In this document: piece by piece, positions 34,873-43,724 of the stretch
Position numbering within the stretch: the first letter of the stretch is position 1
Layout of the letters: each line of letters opens with the position of its first letter
Source of the DNA: Natrialba hulunbeirensis JCM 10989
Lineage (GTDB): Archaea > Halobacteriota > Halobacteria > Halobacteriales > Natrialbaceae
Direction: 5' to 3'
Length of the DNA stretch: 60,229 nt
Assembly: GCF_000337575.1 (NCBI RefSeq)
Contig: NZ_AOIM01000025.1
Coordinates: forward strand, 1-60,229
Translations under genes and position numbers: made by a program
The notes under the pieces: model-generated
Database searches by the model: none
Told to the model about the DNA's origin: nothing
The model's input: only the letters and a program-made list of their open reading frames with translations

Positions 34873-35170
34873 TGCTCGTCTTGTCGACGGCCGCTACTGG
34901 GCCCTTTTGCGCTGCGAATGCCGGTCTCTCACCTGCCTGATGGTGGTGACGGTTTCCGAAGGCAGATCTGCGACGGCAGTAGCAACGTTTATCTCTGCGC
35001 TGACTAACCATTCAGTCATCTACGACAGTAGTCGGAGACAAATGGATTTCCGAAATCGAGCAGCACCGACACGATGGTGGTGGTACAAACACCACCAGCG
35101 GACGTTCGGAAAGGTTGATAGCACGGCATCCAGTACTGAACGACACTGTCACATAGGGAGGTGTGAGTAG

Positions 35171-35797
35171 ATGTCGGCCTGGAAACGCGACTTCGTTAGC
35201 GGACTCATCGTTATCGGCCCAATACTCGTTACGCTGTTCGTCCTCTATTTCGTCTACAGCTTTGTCGAGGGACTCACTCCCGAGTTTCTGATTCCTGCCG
35301 AACTACTGGATCACCTCATCGAAAACCCCGCTGTTCGCGATCAGGCTATCGAATTCTTGCGTGTCGTTCTCTCACTGGCCACACTACTCGCCGTTATCGC
35401 CATTGTCGGCTTTCTCATGCGGACGACTATCGGCACGGTCTCAGAACGACTCCTCGATGCGGGTGCAAATCGGTTGCCCATAATCAGAGTCGTCTACAAC
35501 GCCTCCAAAACAGCCTCTGAAACGGCCTTCGGCGAACAGGACCAGCTCCAGGAACCGGTAAAGCTCGAAGTCTGGGACGGGCTTCGAATGACGGCGTTCA
35601 AAACCGGTCGCACTACGTCCGACGGCAAGGAAGTTCTTTTCTTGCCAACCTCGCCGAATATCACGACCGGATTTCTCCTCGAAGTCCACCAGTCAGAACT
35701 CACCGAACTTGAGGAGTCGACCGGCGAGGCGCTGACACGCGTGTTGAGTGCTGGCTTCGGTGAGGCCGATTCCGACGACCGGAGCTCGAGTCGCTGA
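35171..35797 (+). CDS. DUF502 membrane protein
   Basis: This 208-residue protein has two hydrophobic helices near the N-terminus (about 8-30 and 60-83), then the DUF502 blocks GANRLPIIRVVYNASKTASE and VLFLPTSPNITTGFLLEV. DUF502 proteins occur in bacteria, plants (LCV-like proteins) and haloarchaea. They are membrane-bound with no settled biochemical role. The preceding 298 bases contain no gene. Confidence 0.85.
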   Translation: MSAWKRDFVSGLIVIGPILVTLFVLYFVYSFVEGLTPEFLIPAELLDHLIENPAVRDQAIEFLRVVLSLATLLAVIAIVGFLMRTTIGTVSERLLDAGANRLPIIRVVYNASKTASETAFGEQDQLQEPVKLEVWDGLRMTAFKTGRTTSDGKEVLFLPTSPNITTGFLLEVHQSELTELEESTGEALTRVLSAGFGEADSDDRSSSR

Positions 35798-35901
35798 CTA
35801 CTTGTGTAATAATTGATAGATCCATCCGGGGTGTGACAGGCGTCTCGTCGCGACACAACGGGAACCTGAAGTATTTACGTCTCATTGCCGAGCATAGTTA
35901 C

Positions 35902-36531
35902 ATGGCCGATACATCGGACACGGATCACACAGCAACCATCGCCGAGGAGCGAGACAAGACGACCGAGGCGATCATGGAGGCCGTCTATCTCGCACTTTCG
36001 AAACACGGCTATCCCGAGACGACGATGTCTCGAATCGCTGCCGAGTTCGAGAAGAGCAAATCCCTGCTGTATTACCACTACGACGGCAAAGAGGAGATTC
36101 TCAACGATTTCTTTGCGTTCGTCTGTGCGGAACTCGAAACCTCCTTTGCGGAGGAATCGGACGACGACCCGTACGATCAACTCATCGCGCTTGTCAACCG
36201 TGTGCTGCCGACCGACCTGGACGACGAGGCACTCCAGTTTCGGCAGGCGTTCTTCGAAATTCGCTCCCAGGCACCGCACAACCAATCCTACTACGATCAG
36301 ATCAAACGGACTGACGAGATTTTCATTGCGGAACTGACCCAGATACTCGAGCGCGGGGTCGAGTCAGGCCGGTTTGTTGCTGTCGATCCGGACAGACAGG
36401 CAGAGTACATTTTCTCGACAGTGTATGGGATTATGGAACGTGGCGTGACGCTCGAGGACCGAACCCTCATCGAGCAAAATCGGACAGTGTTGGTCGAGCA
36501 ACTCGAGCGGACGCTCCTTGCTGACGAGTAG
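35902..36531 (+). CDS. TetR/AcrR-family regulator
   Basis: This 209-residue protein has the N-terminal TetR DNA-binding domain: AIMEAVYLALSKHGYPETTM, then SRIAAEFEKSKSLLYYHYDGKEEIL. The C-terminal part is a helical ligand-binding domain. ATG 35902 gives a normal 20-residue acidic lead before the first helix; the longer frame is unlikely. A MATE efflux gene lies two genes away on the opposite strand, a common target of such repressors, but other targets are equally possible. Confidence 0.85.
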   Translation: MADTSDTDHTATIAEERDKTTEAIMEAVYLALSKHGYPETTMSRIAAEFEKSKSLLYYHYDGKEEILNDFFAFVCAELETSFAEESDDDPYDQLIALVNRVLPTDLDDEALQFRQAFFEIRSQAPHNQSYYDQIKRTDEIFIAELTQILERGVESGRFVAVDPDRQAEYIFSTVYGIMERGVTLEDRTLIEQNRTVLVEQLERTLLADE

Positions 36532-36604
36532 CGCCTTTTGCTGTTACCGAAATCTGAGCGGCAGTACAAGAAGATTTACGACTGACCAGGCATTCAGCCT
36601 TCGT

Positions 36605-37012
36605 ATGGACCAGGCGCAGTCTCAAACAGAGACACAGACGCAGTCCGACTCTCGGAAACGGCCCTGGTTTGCGGCCGTACTTGGACTCCTCATTACCGGC
36701 CTCGGTCAGATCTACTTGCGACGCTGGCTTCGAGCCCTTGGCTGGCTCACACTTGCGTTCCTCGTTGGTGGTCTGTTCGTTCCCGAAACAGTGCTCATGG
36801 ACCCAATGCAGGCATCGTTCTGGGATGCAGCACCGCTTCTCGTTGTCGGTGCTGCGAGCGTCCTCGACGCCTATGTCCTGGCACGACAGCACAACCGCCA
36901 GATCGAGATCCAGGAAGCCACTCTCTGTGCATCCTGTCACCGCGAACTCGAGGAGGACGTGTCGTTCTGCCCATGGTGTGCAACTGAGACACCGATGAAG
37001 CCCGACGAGTAG
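36605..37012 (+). CDS. Membrane protein with C-terminal zinc ribbon
   Basis: This 135-residue protein has a Gln/Thr-rich N-terminus, two or three hydrophobic segments (PWFAAVLGLLITGLGQIYL, then WLTLAFLVGGLF and APLLVVGAASVLDAYVLA), and a C-terminal C-x2-C...C-x2-C ribbon (CASCHREL and CPWCATE). Such fusions are common in haloarchaea. The function is unknown, and the ribbon probably faces the cytoplasm. It lies downstream of the TetR gene. Confidence 0.75.
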   Translation: MDQAQSQTETQTQSDSRKRPWFAAVLGLLITGLGQIYLRRWLRALGWLTLAFLVGGLFVPETVLMDPMQASFWDAAPLLVVGAASVLDAYVLARQHNRQIEIQEATLCASCHRELEEDVSFCPWCATETPMKPDE

Positions 37013-37266
37013 TACTGTACGCGACGGTTTCGATAATCCTGTTCTGAGCAGACTAACCGACACACGTAGCCGACCACGGGTCGGGTGAGCCGTGGTGCGC
37101 TCGCTGCTCTAGGGAGAGCTGTACTCGAGTCCAGGTAGAATCTGGAGCCGAACTGACTGGGCAACTGGCCGCGTTTTGTCCCTGACACGGAGCGGTGGAG
37201 CGTTTTACCGGCGATCACCCCGCCCCCGTCGGAGCGACCACCGATAACTACCGACAACGAACCGTC

Positions 37267-38712
37267 TCAGTCGTCGGCAACTGCAGCATCCGGGCGATAC
37301 GTTTCGCTGATCGACTTCCACTTGTCCGTCCGGAAGCGCCAGTAGTTGATTGCTGCGGGAATCGTCGTCTCAGCGACGAAGGCGAGATACAGCCCCCAGT
37401 AGCCGAGTGACGTTGTTGCCCCGAGGTACGCGAGCGGAATCGAGCCGAGGAACATCCCGACGAACTGGCTGGCAAACGGGACGCGGGTGTCGCCGCTCGC
37501 GTCTAGCGGCCCCGCAGCGGCACCGGCGACCCCCTGGAAGACCACCGCGACGCAGGCTGCGTAGACGAGGTCAGTAGCGATCGGAATTTCGGCGCTCGTC
37601 GGATCATCTGCAAACAGGACCACGATCTGTTCAGCGAATAGCGCGATCACGATCGCTGAGACGATGTACGTCGCAACCGCGAACCGGATAATATCGCGGC
37701 CGTAGGCTTCCGCTTGCCGCTCGTTGTTCTGACCGAGCTCCTGGCCGACCAGACTCGAGGATGCGAGGCCGAAGCCCCAACCGGGTGTGTTCATGATACC
37801 CCAGATTCGCCGGGCAATGACGAACGCGGCAACCGTGTTTTCACCGAAGATATCCAGGATGCCGAGCATGGGGAACTCGGCGACGACCCAGACGAGATTT
37901 CGGCCACCGACGGGAAGACCGATTTCGACGATGTCGCGGATGGTTCCCGGATCAAGGTAGGAGCCGAACGGATCGATCTTGACCGGGAACTCGCCGACGC
38001 CGGGGAGGGACCCGTAACTGAGGCCGATCGCGAAGCCGGCCGTTACTGCGATGTTTGCCAGTACGGTCCCGGCAGCAGCGCCGGCCACACCCTCGTTCAG
38101 TCCGAAGATGAAGACGGCACTCAGGATGATATTGAGAACTGCACCGCCGGCTCGAACCTGCATCGCCGTATAAGAGTCGTCCGCACCGACGAGTACGCGA
38201 CTCCCGACGAGGTTGAGGCCGGCGAACGGGATGCCGAGTGCGACGTACTGGAGGTACATCGCGCCGTAACCGATCGCCGCCTCGTTGTCGGTAATCAGCG
38301 AGATGAACTCCGCCGGGTATGTCCAGAACAGCCCCATCACGGGGAGGCTGATCACGAGAACGAGCAACGTACTTGAGCGGACGGCGAGTCCGAGTTCCTC
38401 GTAGGCCTCAGCGCCGTATCGCTGAGAGACGAGTGCGATCGTTCCGCCGGCGACACCGCCACCGATCGCGAATGCGAGTCCCCAGAAGGGGCCCGCAAAG
38501 CCAACACCTGCAACGGCCGAGGTGCCGACTGCGACGCCGACCATTGCGACGTCGACCGCGCTTTTCGACATGCGAGCGATACCGGTAATGATGCGCGGCC
38601 AGGCGAGAACTGTTGTTCGGATGGCTCGTTCGCGATCTATGAGGCCAAGACGTGCGAGAGCGAGACCGATATAGAGGATCGTCAGCCGCAGCGGGTTCGG
38701 GAACCGAGTCAC
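37267..38712 (-). CDS. MATE-family efflux transporter
   Basis: This protein of 481 residues has 12 membrane helices and two related halves. Blocks typical of the NorM/DinF type are seen in helix 1-2 (PRIITGIARMSKSAVDVAMVG), the second half (GLPVGGRNLVWVVAEFPML) and GQELGQNNERQAEAYGRD. The family exports cationic drugs or metabolites using Na+ or H+. The TetR gene on the other side of the Zn-ribbon membrane gene may control it. The gene marks the left edge of the gene-free region. Confidence 0.9.
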   Translation of the reverse strand: MTRFPNPLRLTILYIGLALARLGLIDRERAIRTTVLAWPRIITGIARMSKSAVDVAMVGVAVGTSAVAGVGFAGPFWGLAFAIGGGVAGGTIALVSQRYGAEAYEELGLAVRSSTLLVLVISLPVMGLFWTYPAEFISLITDNEAAIGYGAMYLQYVALGIPFAGLNLVGSRVLVGADDSYTAMQVRAGGAVLNIILSAVFIFGLNEGVAGAAAGTVLANIAVTAGFAIGLSYGSLPGVGEFPVKIDPFGSYLDPGTIRDIVEIGLPVGGRNLVWVVAEFPMLGILDIFGENTVAAFVIARRIWGIMNTPGWGFGLASSSLVGQELGQNNERQAEAYGRDIIRFAVATYIVSAIVIALFAEQIVVLFADDPTSAEIPIATDLVYAACVAVVFQGVAGAAAGPLDASGDTRVPFASQFVGMFLGSIPLAYLGATTSLGYWGLYLAFVAETTIPAAINYWRFRTDKWKSISETYRPDAAVADD

Positions 38713-39031
38713 GGATACGTACCAGTTCCTTATCCTATTTGTTCAAAGGAGTTTGTTAGCCGGCAAGCCGCGAACCCTAGTTTTGAAGGGTGTCTCCCGG
38801 TAACATAGCACATCAACAGAAGTCAACATTCGATTCTGTCATATCAGCATGGACATCACTCATCTCCACAAGACTTGGTCCCTGCCCGTTACGCCAGCCA
38901 CCGTTCAGTTGCGGATCGATCCGGGCCGGTTGCATCGTCTTTTGAACAATTGACGGTTGTTTGAGTGTGGGACGGATTCGTGAGCTACCTCAGTCCCTTC
39001 TTCGGTGAGGTGTCACATCCAACCAATCTAG
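38713..39031. other. Gene-free stretch left of the mobile-element scar
   Basis: About 320 bases carry no credible frame. The first 60 bases (A/T-rich, around TTATCCTATTTGTTC) probably hold the MATE promoter. The rest shows no repeat or RNA gene that I can recognise. Confidence 0.5.
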
Positions 39032-39150
39032 TTATCGTAACAACTGCAATTAGTTACACACTGATCGTACTTCCACGGTTCTCGCTCATTTCATTCGCTC
39101 ACGGGTCACGCTATTCCCCGTTCTCGTCCGCGGTTCTCACTCACTTCGTT

Positions 39151-39246
39151 CGTTCCGAACCGCGCTCGTTCCGAACCGTGCTCGTTCCGAACCGTGCTCG
39201 TTCCGAACCGTGCTCGTTCCGAACCGCACTCGCTCCGAACCGCGCT
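39151..39246 (+). repeat. 16-bp tandem repeat, 6 units
   Basis: Six head-to-tail units of CGTTCCGAACCGTGCT (39151, 39167, 39183, 39199, 39215, 39231) differ at only one to two positions each. Each unit contains the short palindrome TTCGGAA/TTCCGAA in part. They form the core of the CTATAG-family element. No spacer is present, so it is not a CRISPR array. Confidence 0.9.
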
Positions 39247-39284
39247 GCAGTCGTGCGATCAGGCGTATTGATTTACAGTGGCTA

Positions 39285-39546
39285 GGCTCTGTTGCAATCC
39301 TTAGAACATGATCGGTTTTGCATCCTGTGCGGTAAGTACAGGGCAAGCAGTGTGCACTCACCGCGAGCAAACGGAGTGAGCGAGCGGGCCGACGACCGAC
39401 CCGTAGGGGAGGGAGGAGTGCTTTTCATCGAAGTTTTGCCGAGGGCGCGACGGAGTCGCGCCCGCAGAGCAAAAGTTCGGTATGCACGTGTAGTGACAGT
39501 ATATTCGCCCGAATAAGTTTCTATAGAAGAGGATTTCAACAGAACC
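39285..39546. mobile_element. 262-bp IS6-like MITE with 8-bp target duplication
   Basis: The ends GGCTCTGTTGCAATCCTT and (inverted) GGTTCTGTTGAAATCCTC match at 15 of 18 positions and are typical IS6-family termini. Flanks AGTGGCTA (39277-39284) and AGTGGTTA (39547-39554) form an 8-bp duplication with one difference, the length IS6 elements make. There is no transposase frame inside. Removing the element and one duplicate restores the right arm of the CTATAG-family element, which proves the order of events. Confidence 0.75.
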
Positions 39547-39670
39547 AGTGGTTACTATAGCCTACTCGATTTGCCCAACCAAACACTCTCGCTACAAGCC
39601 GCCATCTTCAACCAGTCTCAGTTCTGACTCCCACGGGGGCTTTCCTCGAAACCCAGTCGGATATACTATT

Positions 39671-40391
39671 CAGTTAGGCTAATCAGTCATTCCTTCTGGA
39701 CAGCCTTCTTTGGCAGTCTGGAGTGTACTCGTTTTGCTTTGCCCTGGGGACTGATACTCGAGTTCCATCCGTCGACAGCAGATCGCTGGTCCGGCGATAC
39801 TGTAACTAGGGTTTTCACATGGACTACCTGGATGGCCTATTGAGTTGGCCTAACTACCAACCCTAACCAACATCGCCCTTGAATTGGCGAGACTACTCCG
39901 GTGAATTCGGCTATCGCTCCTGCCCGTCTAGCGAGGCTATCGAGGCGTATTTCCCGAACGGCCTGTTTGGTTATGCTAACTGGTTAGTCCTTCTTGATGA
40001 CTGTGCTCGCCTGTTCGATTGAGAGCTACTACAGTCCGTTGGAACAACCTTCCTAGTCAGCCTACTCGGCTGGTATACCTCTGTGACCTAACCAGGAACC
40101 CCTCTTACAAAGGATAATCGTCCATTCGCTGGCCATAGTTCCCGCTCATTTCATGCTGTACTGCCGGCCCAATCAGTTAGATCAGCTGGTTAGACTAACT
40201 GGCTGCCCTATACAGGGCTGCTACTTGACATGGCTATCTCTCCCTCTCTGCTGGTATTCACGGTTAACTTCCCCATCAAAGGCACTAGCGAATAGCCACC
40301 GAAACAGCCCTATTGGTTAGACTATTCAATTAGACTAATTCATTAGATCGTGAATCTCGTATGACGGAGTATTATATTCGAGGAGACTAAC
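39671..40391. repeat. Dispersed GTTAGNCTAAC palindromes: candidate centromere/operator
   Basis: An 11-bp palindrome recurs in an A+T-richer, gene-free stretch: 39673-39683 (GTTAGGCTAAT), 39844-39854 (GTTGGCCTAAC), 39970-39980 (GTTATGCTAAC), 40189-40199 (GTTAGACTAAC, perfect), 40316-40326 and 40329-40339. Half-sites occur at 39983, 40088, 40176, 40342 and 40384-40391. Several full sites are flanked by CTGG. The last half-site lies between the TATA box and start of the ParA-like gene. The layout resembles a partition site with an autoregulatory operator. Binding is inferred, not shown. Confidence 0.65.
40368..40378 (+). promoter_or_regulatory. TATA box of the ParA/SegA-like gene
   Basis: AGTATTATATTC lies with its centre about 27 bases before ATG 40400, so transcription should start at or next to the start codon and give a leaderless mRNA. 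The half-site AGACTAAC (40384-40391) occupies the gap between the TATA box and start point, where a bound protein would block polymerase. Confidence 0.6.
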
Positions 40392-40399
40392 TGGTGGAT

Positions 40400-41242
40400 A
40401 TGCTCACGTACACGACCTATTCGGAGGCGGGCGGCGTCGGCAAGACGACCGTCGGCGCAGCGCTGCTCGAGGCCCACGCGGACCACGGACTCGACGTACT
40501 CGCGATCGACATGGACCAGCAGAACGGGTCGCTGACCTACCTGCTCGACGTAGATGCACCGCGGGACGACAGTCAGGCCGATAACATCGTCCGGCACATG
40601 ATCGACCGACCGAAGGGCGACCTCGCAGACCTCATCCACGAGACCGAGCAGGGATTCGATCTGCTCCCGAGCCACAACATGCTCGAGAATCTCGAGGATC
40701 TGCTGAACCGCGCCCAGCAGATGGCCGACGACCTCGGCGAGGGTGACGAGTTCGATCCGTACGACCGACTCCGGCAGGTGCTCATGGACGCCGGCATTCC
40801 ACAGGAGTACGACGTTATCGTCGTCGATCCACCGGCAACGGCTGGCCCGCACCTCTACAACGCGGTGTCTGCCACCCGCAGTCTGGTCATCCCAGTCGAA
40901 CCGACCGGAAAGGGAATGCAGAGCGTCATCGGTCTCGAGGAACTCGTCGACGGACTCGAGGAACGCCTTGAAGCCGAAATCGGTGTTCTCGCGGCCGTCC
41001 CCAACGGGATTGGTCGGACGACCGACCAGGAGCGCTACCTCGACGAAATCCACGAACGCGGCTATCCCGCACCCGTCGCGCTTCGCGAGCGTTCATCCTT
41101 GTTTGAGGGCTGTTGGGACCAGCAGTGTACGCCAGCGTACTACGTCGAGGAGTATCGTGATCGCACGCGTGACCACGAGATGGAGACACTCGAGAAGATC
41201 GACGACCTCGCAGCACAGGTCGAAGAGGTGGGCGGACTATGA
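40400..41242 (+). CDS. ParA/SegA-like DNA segregation ATPase
   Basis: This 280-residue ParA-family ATPase has the P-loop SEAGGVGKTT (residues 8-17), then AIDMDQQNGSLT and VIVVDPPATAGP. In the deviant Walker A motif K-G-G-x-G-K the first, signature lysine is Ala10. ParA proteins form ATP-dependent dimers on DNA and pull a partner-bound centromere. ATG 40400 is chosen by the TATA spacing; GTG 40394 adds two residues. The stop overlaps the start of the next gene by four bases. With the upstream palindromes and downstream partner, it forms a complete candidate partition cassette. Confidence 0.8.
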   Translation: MLTYTTYSEAGGVGKTTVGAALLEAHADHGLDVLAIDMDQQNGSLTYLLDVDAPRDDSQADNIVRHMIDRPKGDLADLIHETEQGFDLLPSHNMLENLEDLLNRAQQMADDLGEGDEFDPYDRLRQVLMDAGIPQEYDVIVVDPPATAGPHLYNAVSATRSLVIPVEPTGKGMQSVIGLEELVDGLEERLEAEIGVLAAVPNGIGRTTDQERYLDEIHERGYPAPVALRERSSLFEGCWDQQCTPAYYVEEYRDRTRDHEMETLEKIDDLAAQVEEVGGL

Positions 41243-41889
41243 AGAAAGGCTCCGGGAGCGATCCGTTCGCAGATCACGAGGCCGAAACTGACGACGGGGT
41301 GGATCAGGAGGGAGACGATGCCGAACCGACCAGCGAGGACGTCGATGCTTCCTCAGCAACGACACAGGAGACTGTCGAATCTGAGCAAGAGACGACGGCT
41401 GGGGCCGCAGAGACAACGACAGAGGCTGTGACAGAAACGGAGACGGAAACGGAAGCAGAAACAGACGCGACTGAGACGACCGCCAACTCGAGTACACCGC
41501 AATCACACTCGGCGACAAGCACCGAAACGACGACGACGTTCGACGAAGCCGCTGCAACCGGGGGGGACTCGAGTACGTCCGGCGACGAGACGCCGACTGG
41601 AGAGGGAGATGCCGTCGTACCTGAACCGCCCCAGGCGGGCGCTGATGATGGTGGGATTCCGTGGGTGTACGTTCGCGACAACGTCAAGCAGGATCGCGGC
41701 ATGGTACAGTTCTATCTTCGAGACTACCTCGTCGACGCTGAAGACGAGTTCGTCGCTGCGGTGAGTGACGAACTCGGCACCGAGGTGTCGAAGACGGACG
41801 TCCGCGAGGCGGCGTACGAGGCTGCGATGCACAACGTCGACGACGTTGTCGAGCGTCTCGAAGCGTGGGGATTCGAGTCGGCTGAGTAG
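41239..41889 (+). CDS. Putative centromere-binding partner of the ParA-like protein
   Basis: This protein of 216 residues overlaps the ParA-like gene (ATGA). Residues 1-130 are disordered, very rich in Glu, Thr, Asp and Ser, with a Thr-Glu repeat around residues 60-75. The last 85 residues are folded and helical (IPWVYVRDNVKQDR, VQFYLRDYLVD, then a closing VVERLEAWGF). No ParB, KorB or clear ribbon-helix-helix motif is seen. The partner role is inferred from the translational coupling. The family would be new or specific to haloarchaea as far as I can tell. Confidence 0.65.
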   Translation: MKKGSGSDPFADHEAETDDGVDQEGDDAEPTSEDVDASSATTQETVESEQETTAGAAETTTEAVTETETETEAETDATETTANSSTPQSHSATSTETTTTFDEAAATGGDSSTSGDETPTGEGDAVVPEPPQAGADDGGIPWVYVRDNVKQDRGMVQFYLRDYLVDAEDEFVAAVSDELGTEVSKTDVREAAYEAAMHNVDDVVERLEAWGFESAE

Positions 41890-41901
41890 CGATCGACTTT
41901 G

Positions 41902-42210
41902 TTACTCGCTCTCCTCAAAGAAATGGGTCTCGAGTTCTCGCCGTCGAGTCTGTGCGGCGGTCAGTCGTGCGGTTTGTTCTGCGAGCACGGCCGTTACCAC
42001 GCAACCGACGACGAGCACGGTTGGTGCGAGCGCGGCGATCAGGTGTGGCTCAGCACCGACCAGCGAGGGGATCGTAGTTTCGATCCAGCGCTGTGTCGCG
42101 GGCGACGGCGTCCCAAGCAGGAGGTGATACGCCCAGCCCGCAGCGAGGAGACTGGCGATCGGCGAGCAGGCGGCAATCAGTGTTTGTCTGATGCGTGTGG
42201 AGGGGATCAT
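41902..42210 (-). CDS. Two-helix membrane protein, unknown
   Basis: This 102-residue protein from ATG 42210 has hydrophobic segments at about 10-28 and 58-80, followed by a charged helical tail (RRRELETHFFEESE). The longer frame to 42402 adds Cys-rich, non-conserved-looking residues across a promoter-like stretch. It is convergent with the partition partner gene. No function is suggested. Confidence 0.6.
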   Translation of the reverse strand: MIPSTRIRQTLIAACSPIASLLAAGWAYHLLLGTPSPATQRWIETTIPSLVGAEPHLIAALAPTVLVVGCVVTAVLAEQTARLTAAQTRRRELETHFFEESE

Positions 42211-42434
42211 CGGCGAACGGGTCGTCTGATCGCAGCGACGATCGAAGAATAAGCCTTCTGTTTTCGCGACCAGTGGCGGTGTCCTGACTGTGTTGCGTAC
42301 GCATTCCTCTTCTGAAATCTTGCAGCACGAGCACAGGGTGTCCGAGATCACTACGAGATCGGCGCAGTGCCAGTCATGTATCACTATGCGAACAACCCAC
42401 AACCTGATAGTCGTACTCGAGTAACACTGCTCGC

Positions 42435-43631
42435 ATGAATCTGGACGGCGTCCGCGTGCTCGATCTCAGTCGATTGCTCCCCGGTCCCTACGCCACACAG
42501 TTGCTGGCGGAGATGGGTGCCGAGGTGATTCGGATCGAACGACCGGGTGACATGCAAGCGGAGCCGACACTCGAGTCGATCAATCGCGGGAAGCGCCGGG
42601 TCGCGTTGAATCTCAAGAGTGAGGGTGGGCGCGAGGCGTTCCTCGATCTCGCTGCGACCGCAGATGTCGTGCTCGAGCAGTTTCGTCCCGGCGTGGTCGA
42701 TCGACTGGGTGTCGACTACGACGCGGTCTGCGAGGTCAATCCAGGAATCGTCTACTGCTCGCTCTCGGGATACGGACAGACAGGCCCGTACAGCGACCGG
42801 GTTGGCCACGATTTGAACTATATCGGGCTGGCTGGCCTACTCGATATGACTCGCCAATCCGACGACGAGACCCCGCGCGTTCCCGGCTATCAGGTCGCGG
42901 ATATCGGGGGCGGGCTGTTCGCGGCTCTCTCGATTGTGGGCGCACTGCTCTCTCGGGAACTCGGTACTGGGAATCGAAATGGCGCAGGCGACCGGGCTGG
43001 TGCAGACAACGACGCAACCGGTGAGTACATCGACGTCTCGTTGACTGACGCCGCCGTTTCGTTCTCGCAGGCAGTTGCTCCTCGCGCACTCGCAGGCGGT
43101 AACCCCCGCCCCGGCGAGACACCGCTAACAGGTCAGTTCCCCTGGTACGACGTCTACCCCGCTGCCGAGGGCTACGTCACGCTCGCCGCGCTGGAACCGC
43201 ACTTCTGGCAAGCCTTCTGCGAGGCCGTCGACCGCGAGGAGTGGATCGAGTACCATATGACGAGCGATCCAGCCGAACTCGAGACGCTCCGGGAGGCACT
43301 CGAGTCCCTCTTCGAAACACGAACCCGAGACGAGTGGGTGGCGTTCTTCGAAGGCGTCGATGCAGCAGTCGGCGGCGTCTATACGCCGGCCGAGATGGTC
43401 GAACATCCACAGATCTCGGCACGTGGATACGTCAATGGAGGACCAGCGGTTGATGAGGGCCAAACGCCGGCACCGGCAGTTGGCTTCCCCGCTCGCGGGA
43501 CCGACATCGACCACGACGGGCCGACGGCGGTTGCAGAGCACGGTGACGATACGGAATCGGTCCTGCAGGAGATTGGCTACGAGGGGAATGCACTCGAGCA
43601 GTTGCGCGCGTCGGGGGCGATTCCAGAGTGA
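42435..43631 (+). CDS. CoA transferase family III, AMACR-like
   Basis: This protein of 398 residues has the family opening GVRVLDLSRLLPGPYATQLLAEMGA, then RIERPGD, and the catalytic segment VGHDLNYIGLAGLL with Asp126. The GHD-x-NY pattern is that of alpha-methylacyl-CoA racemase, which uses His/Asp as acid-base, while other members transfer CoA through the Asp. The acyl-CoA dehydrogenase gene follows after 93 bases on the same strand, so the two likely act on the same branched or carboxylic acyl-CoA. Confidence 0.85.
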   Translation: MNLDGVRVLDLSRLLPGPYATQLLAEMGAEVIRIERPGDMQAEPTLESINRGKRRVALNLKSEGGREAFLDLAATADVVLEQFRPGVVDRLGVDYDAVCEVNPGIVYCSLSGYGQTGPYSDRVGHDLNYIGLAGLLDMTRQSDDETPRVPGYQVADIGGGLFAALSIVGALLSRELGTGNRNGAGDRAGADNDATGEYIDVSLTDAAVSFSQAVAPRALAGGNPRPGETPLTGQFPWYDVYPAAEGYVTLAALEPHFWQAFCEAVDREEWIEYHMTSDPAELETLREALESLFETRTRDEWVAFFEGVDAAVGGVYTPAEMVEHPQISARGYVNGGPAVDEGQTPAPAVGFPARGTDIDHDGPTAVAEHGDDTESVLQEIGYEGNALEQLRASGAIPE

Positions 43632-43724
43632 AGGCAATGGAGGGGCCGACATCCTCCGCTACAGTCGCACAAAACTACGACCACCACCGAGAGTTAAGTA
43701 TCGTAACAGGGAACACTGTTCACA

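Larger units (their letters stand above)
39032..39560. mobile_element. Decayed CTATAG-family element, interrupted
   Basis: The left arm (39032-39067, containing TAACAACTG and TTACACACTGATCG) closely matches the inner-to-outer order of one arm of the 86-bp element at 11244-11329. The right arm (39255-39284, resumed at 39555-39560) matches the other arm: GCGATCAGG...CAGTGG-CTA-CTATAG. Between the arms are about 190 bases including six 16-bp tandem units and no transposase. The right arm is split by the IS6-like MITE. It is a non-autonomous element, larger than its relative at 11.2 kb. Confidence 0.6.

Noticed and set aside
39151..39246. 16-bp tandem units considered as a CRISPR array
   Set aside because: Units are directly joined with no spacers, are too short, and there are no cas genes in the window.
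39300..39500. G+C-rich block inside the MITE considered as a structured RNA or tRNA
   Set aside because: It has short inverted repeats but no tRNA arms, TPsiC-loop pattern or conserved RNA motif I can identify.
39285..39546. IS6-like element considered as a full insertion sequence
   Set aside because: It is only 262 bp, with no frame resembling the DDE transposase of IS6 elements.
39561..40393. Considered as a replication origin with ORB elements
   Set aside because: No Orc1/Cdc6 or plasmid Rep gene is adjacent, and the palindrome GTTAGNCTAAC does not match the G-rich ORB consensus. A partition site is a better fit.
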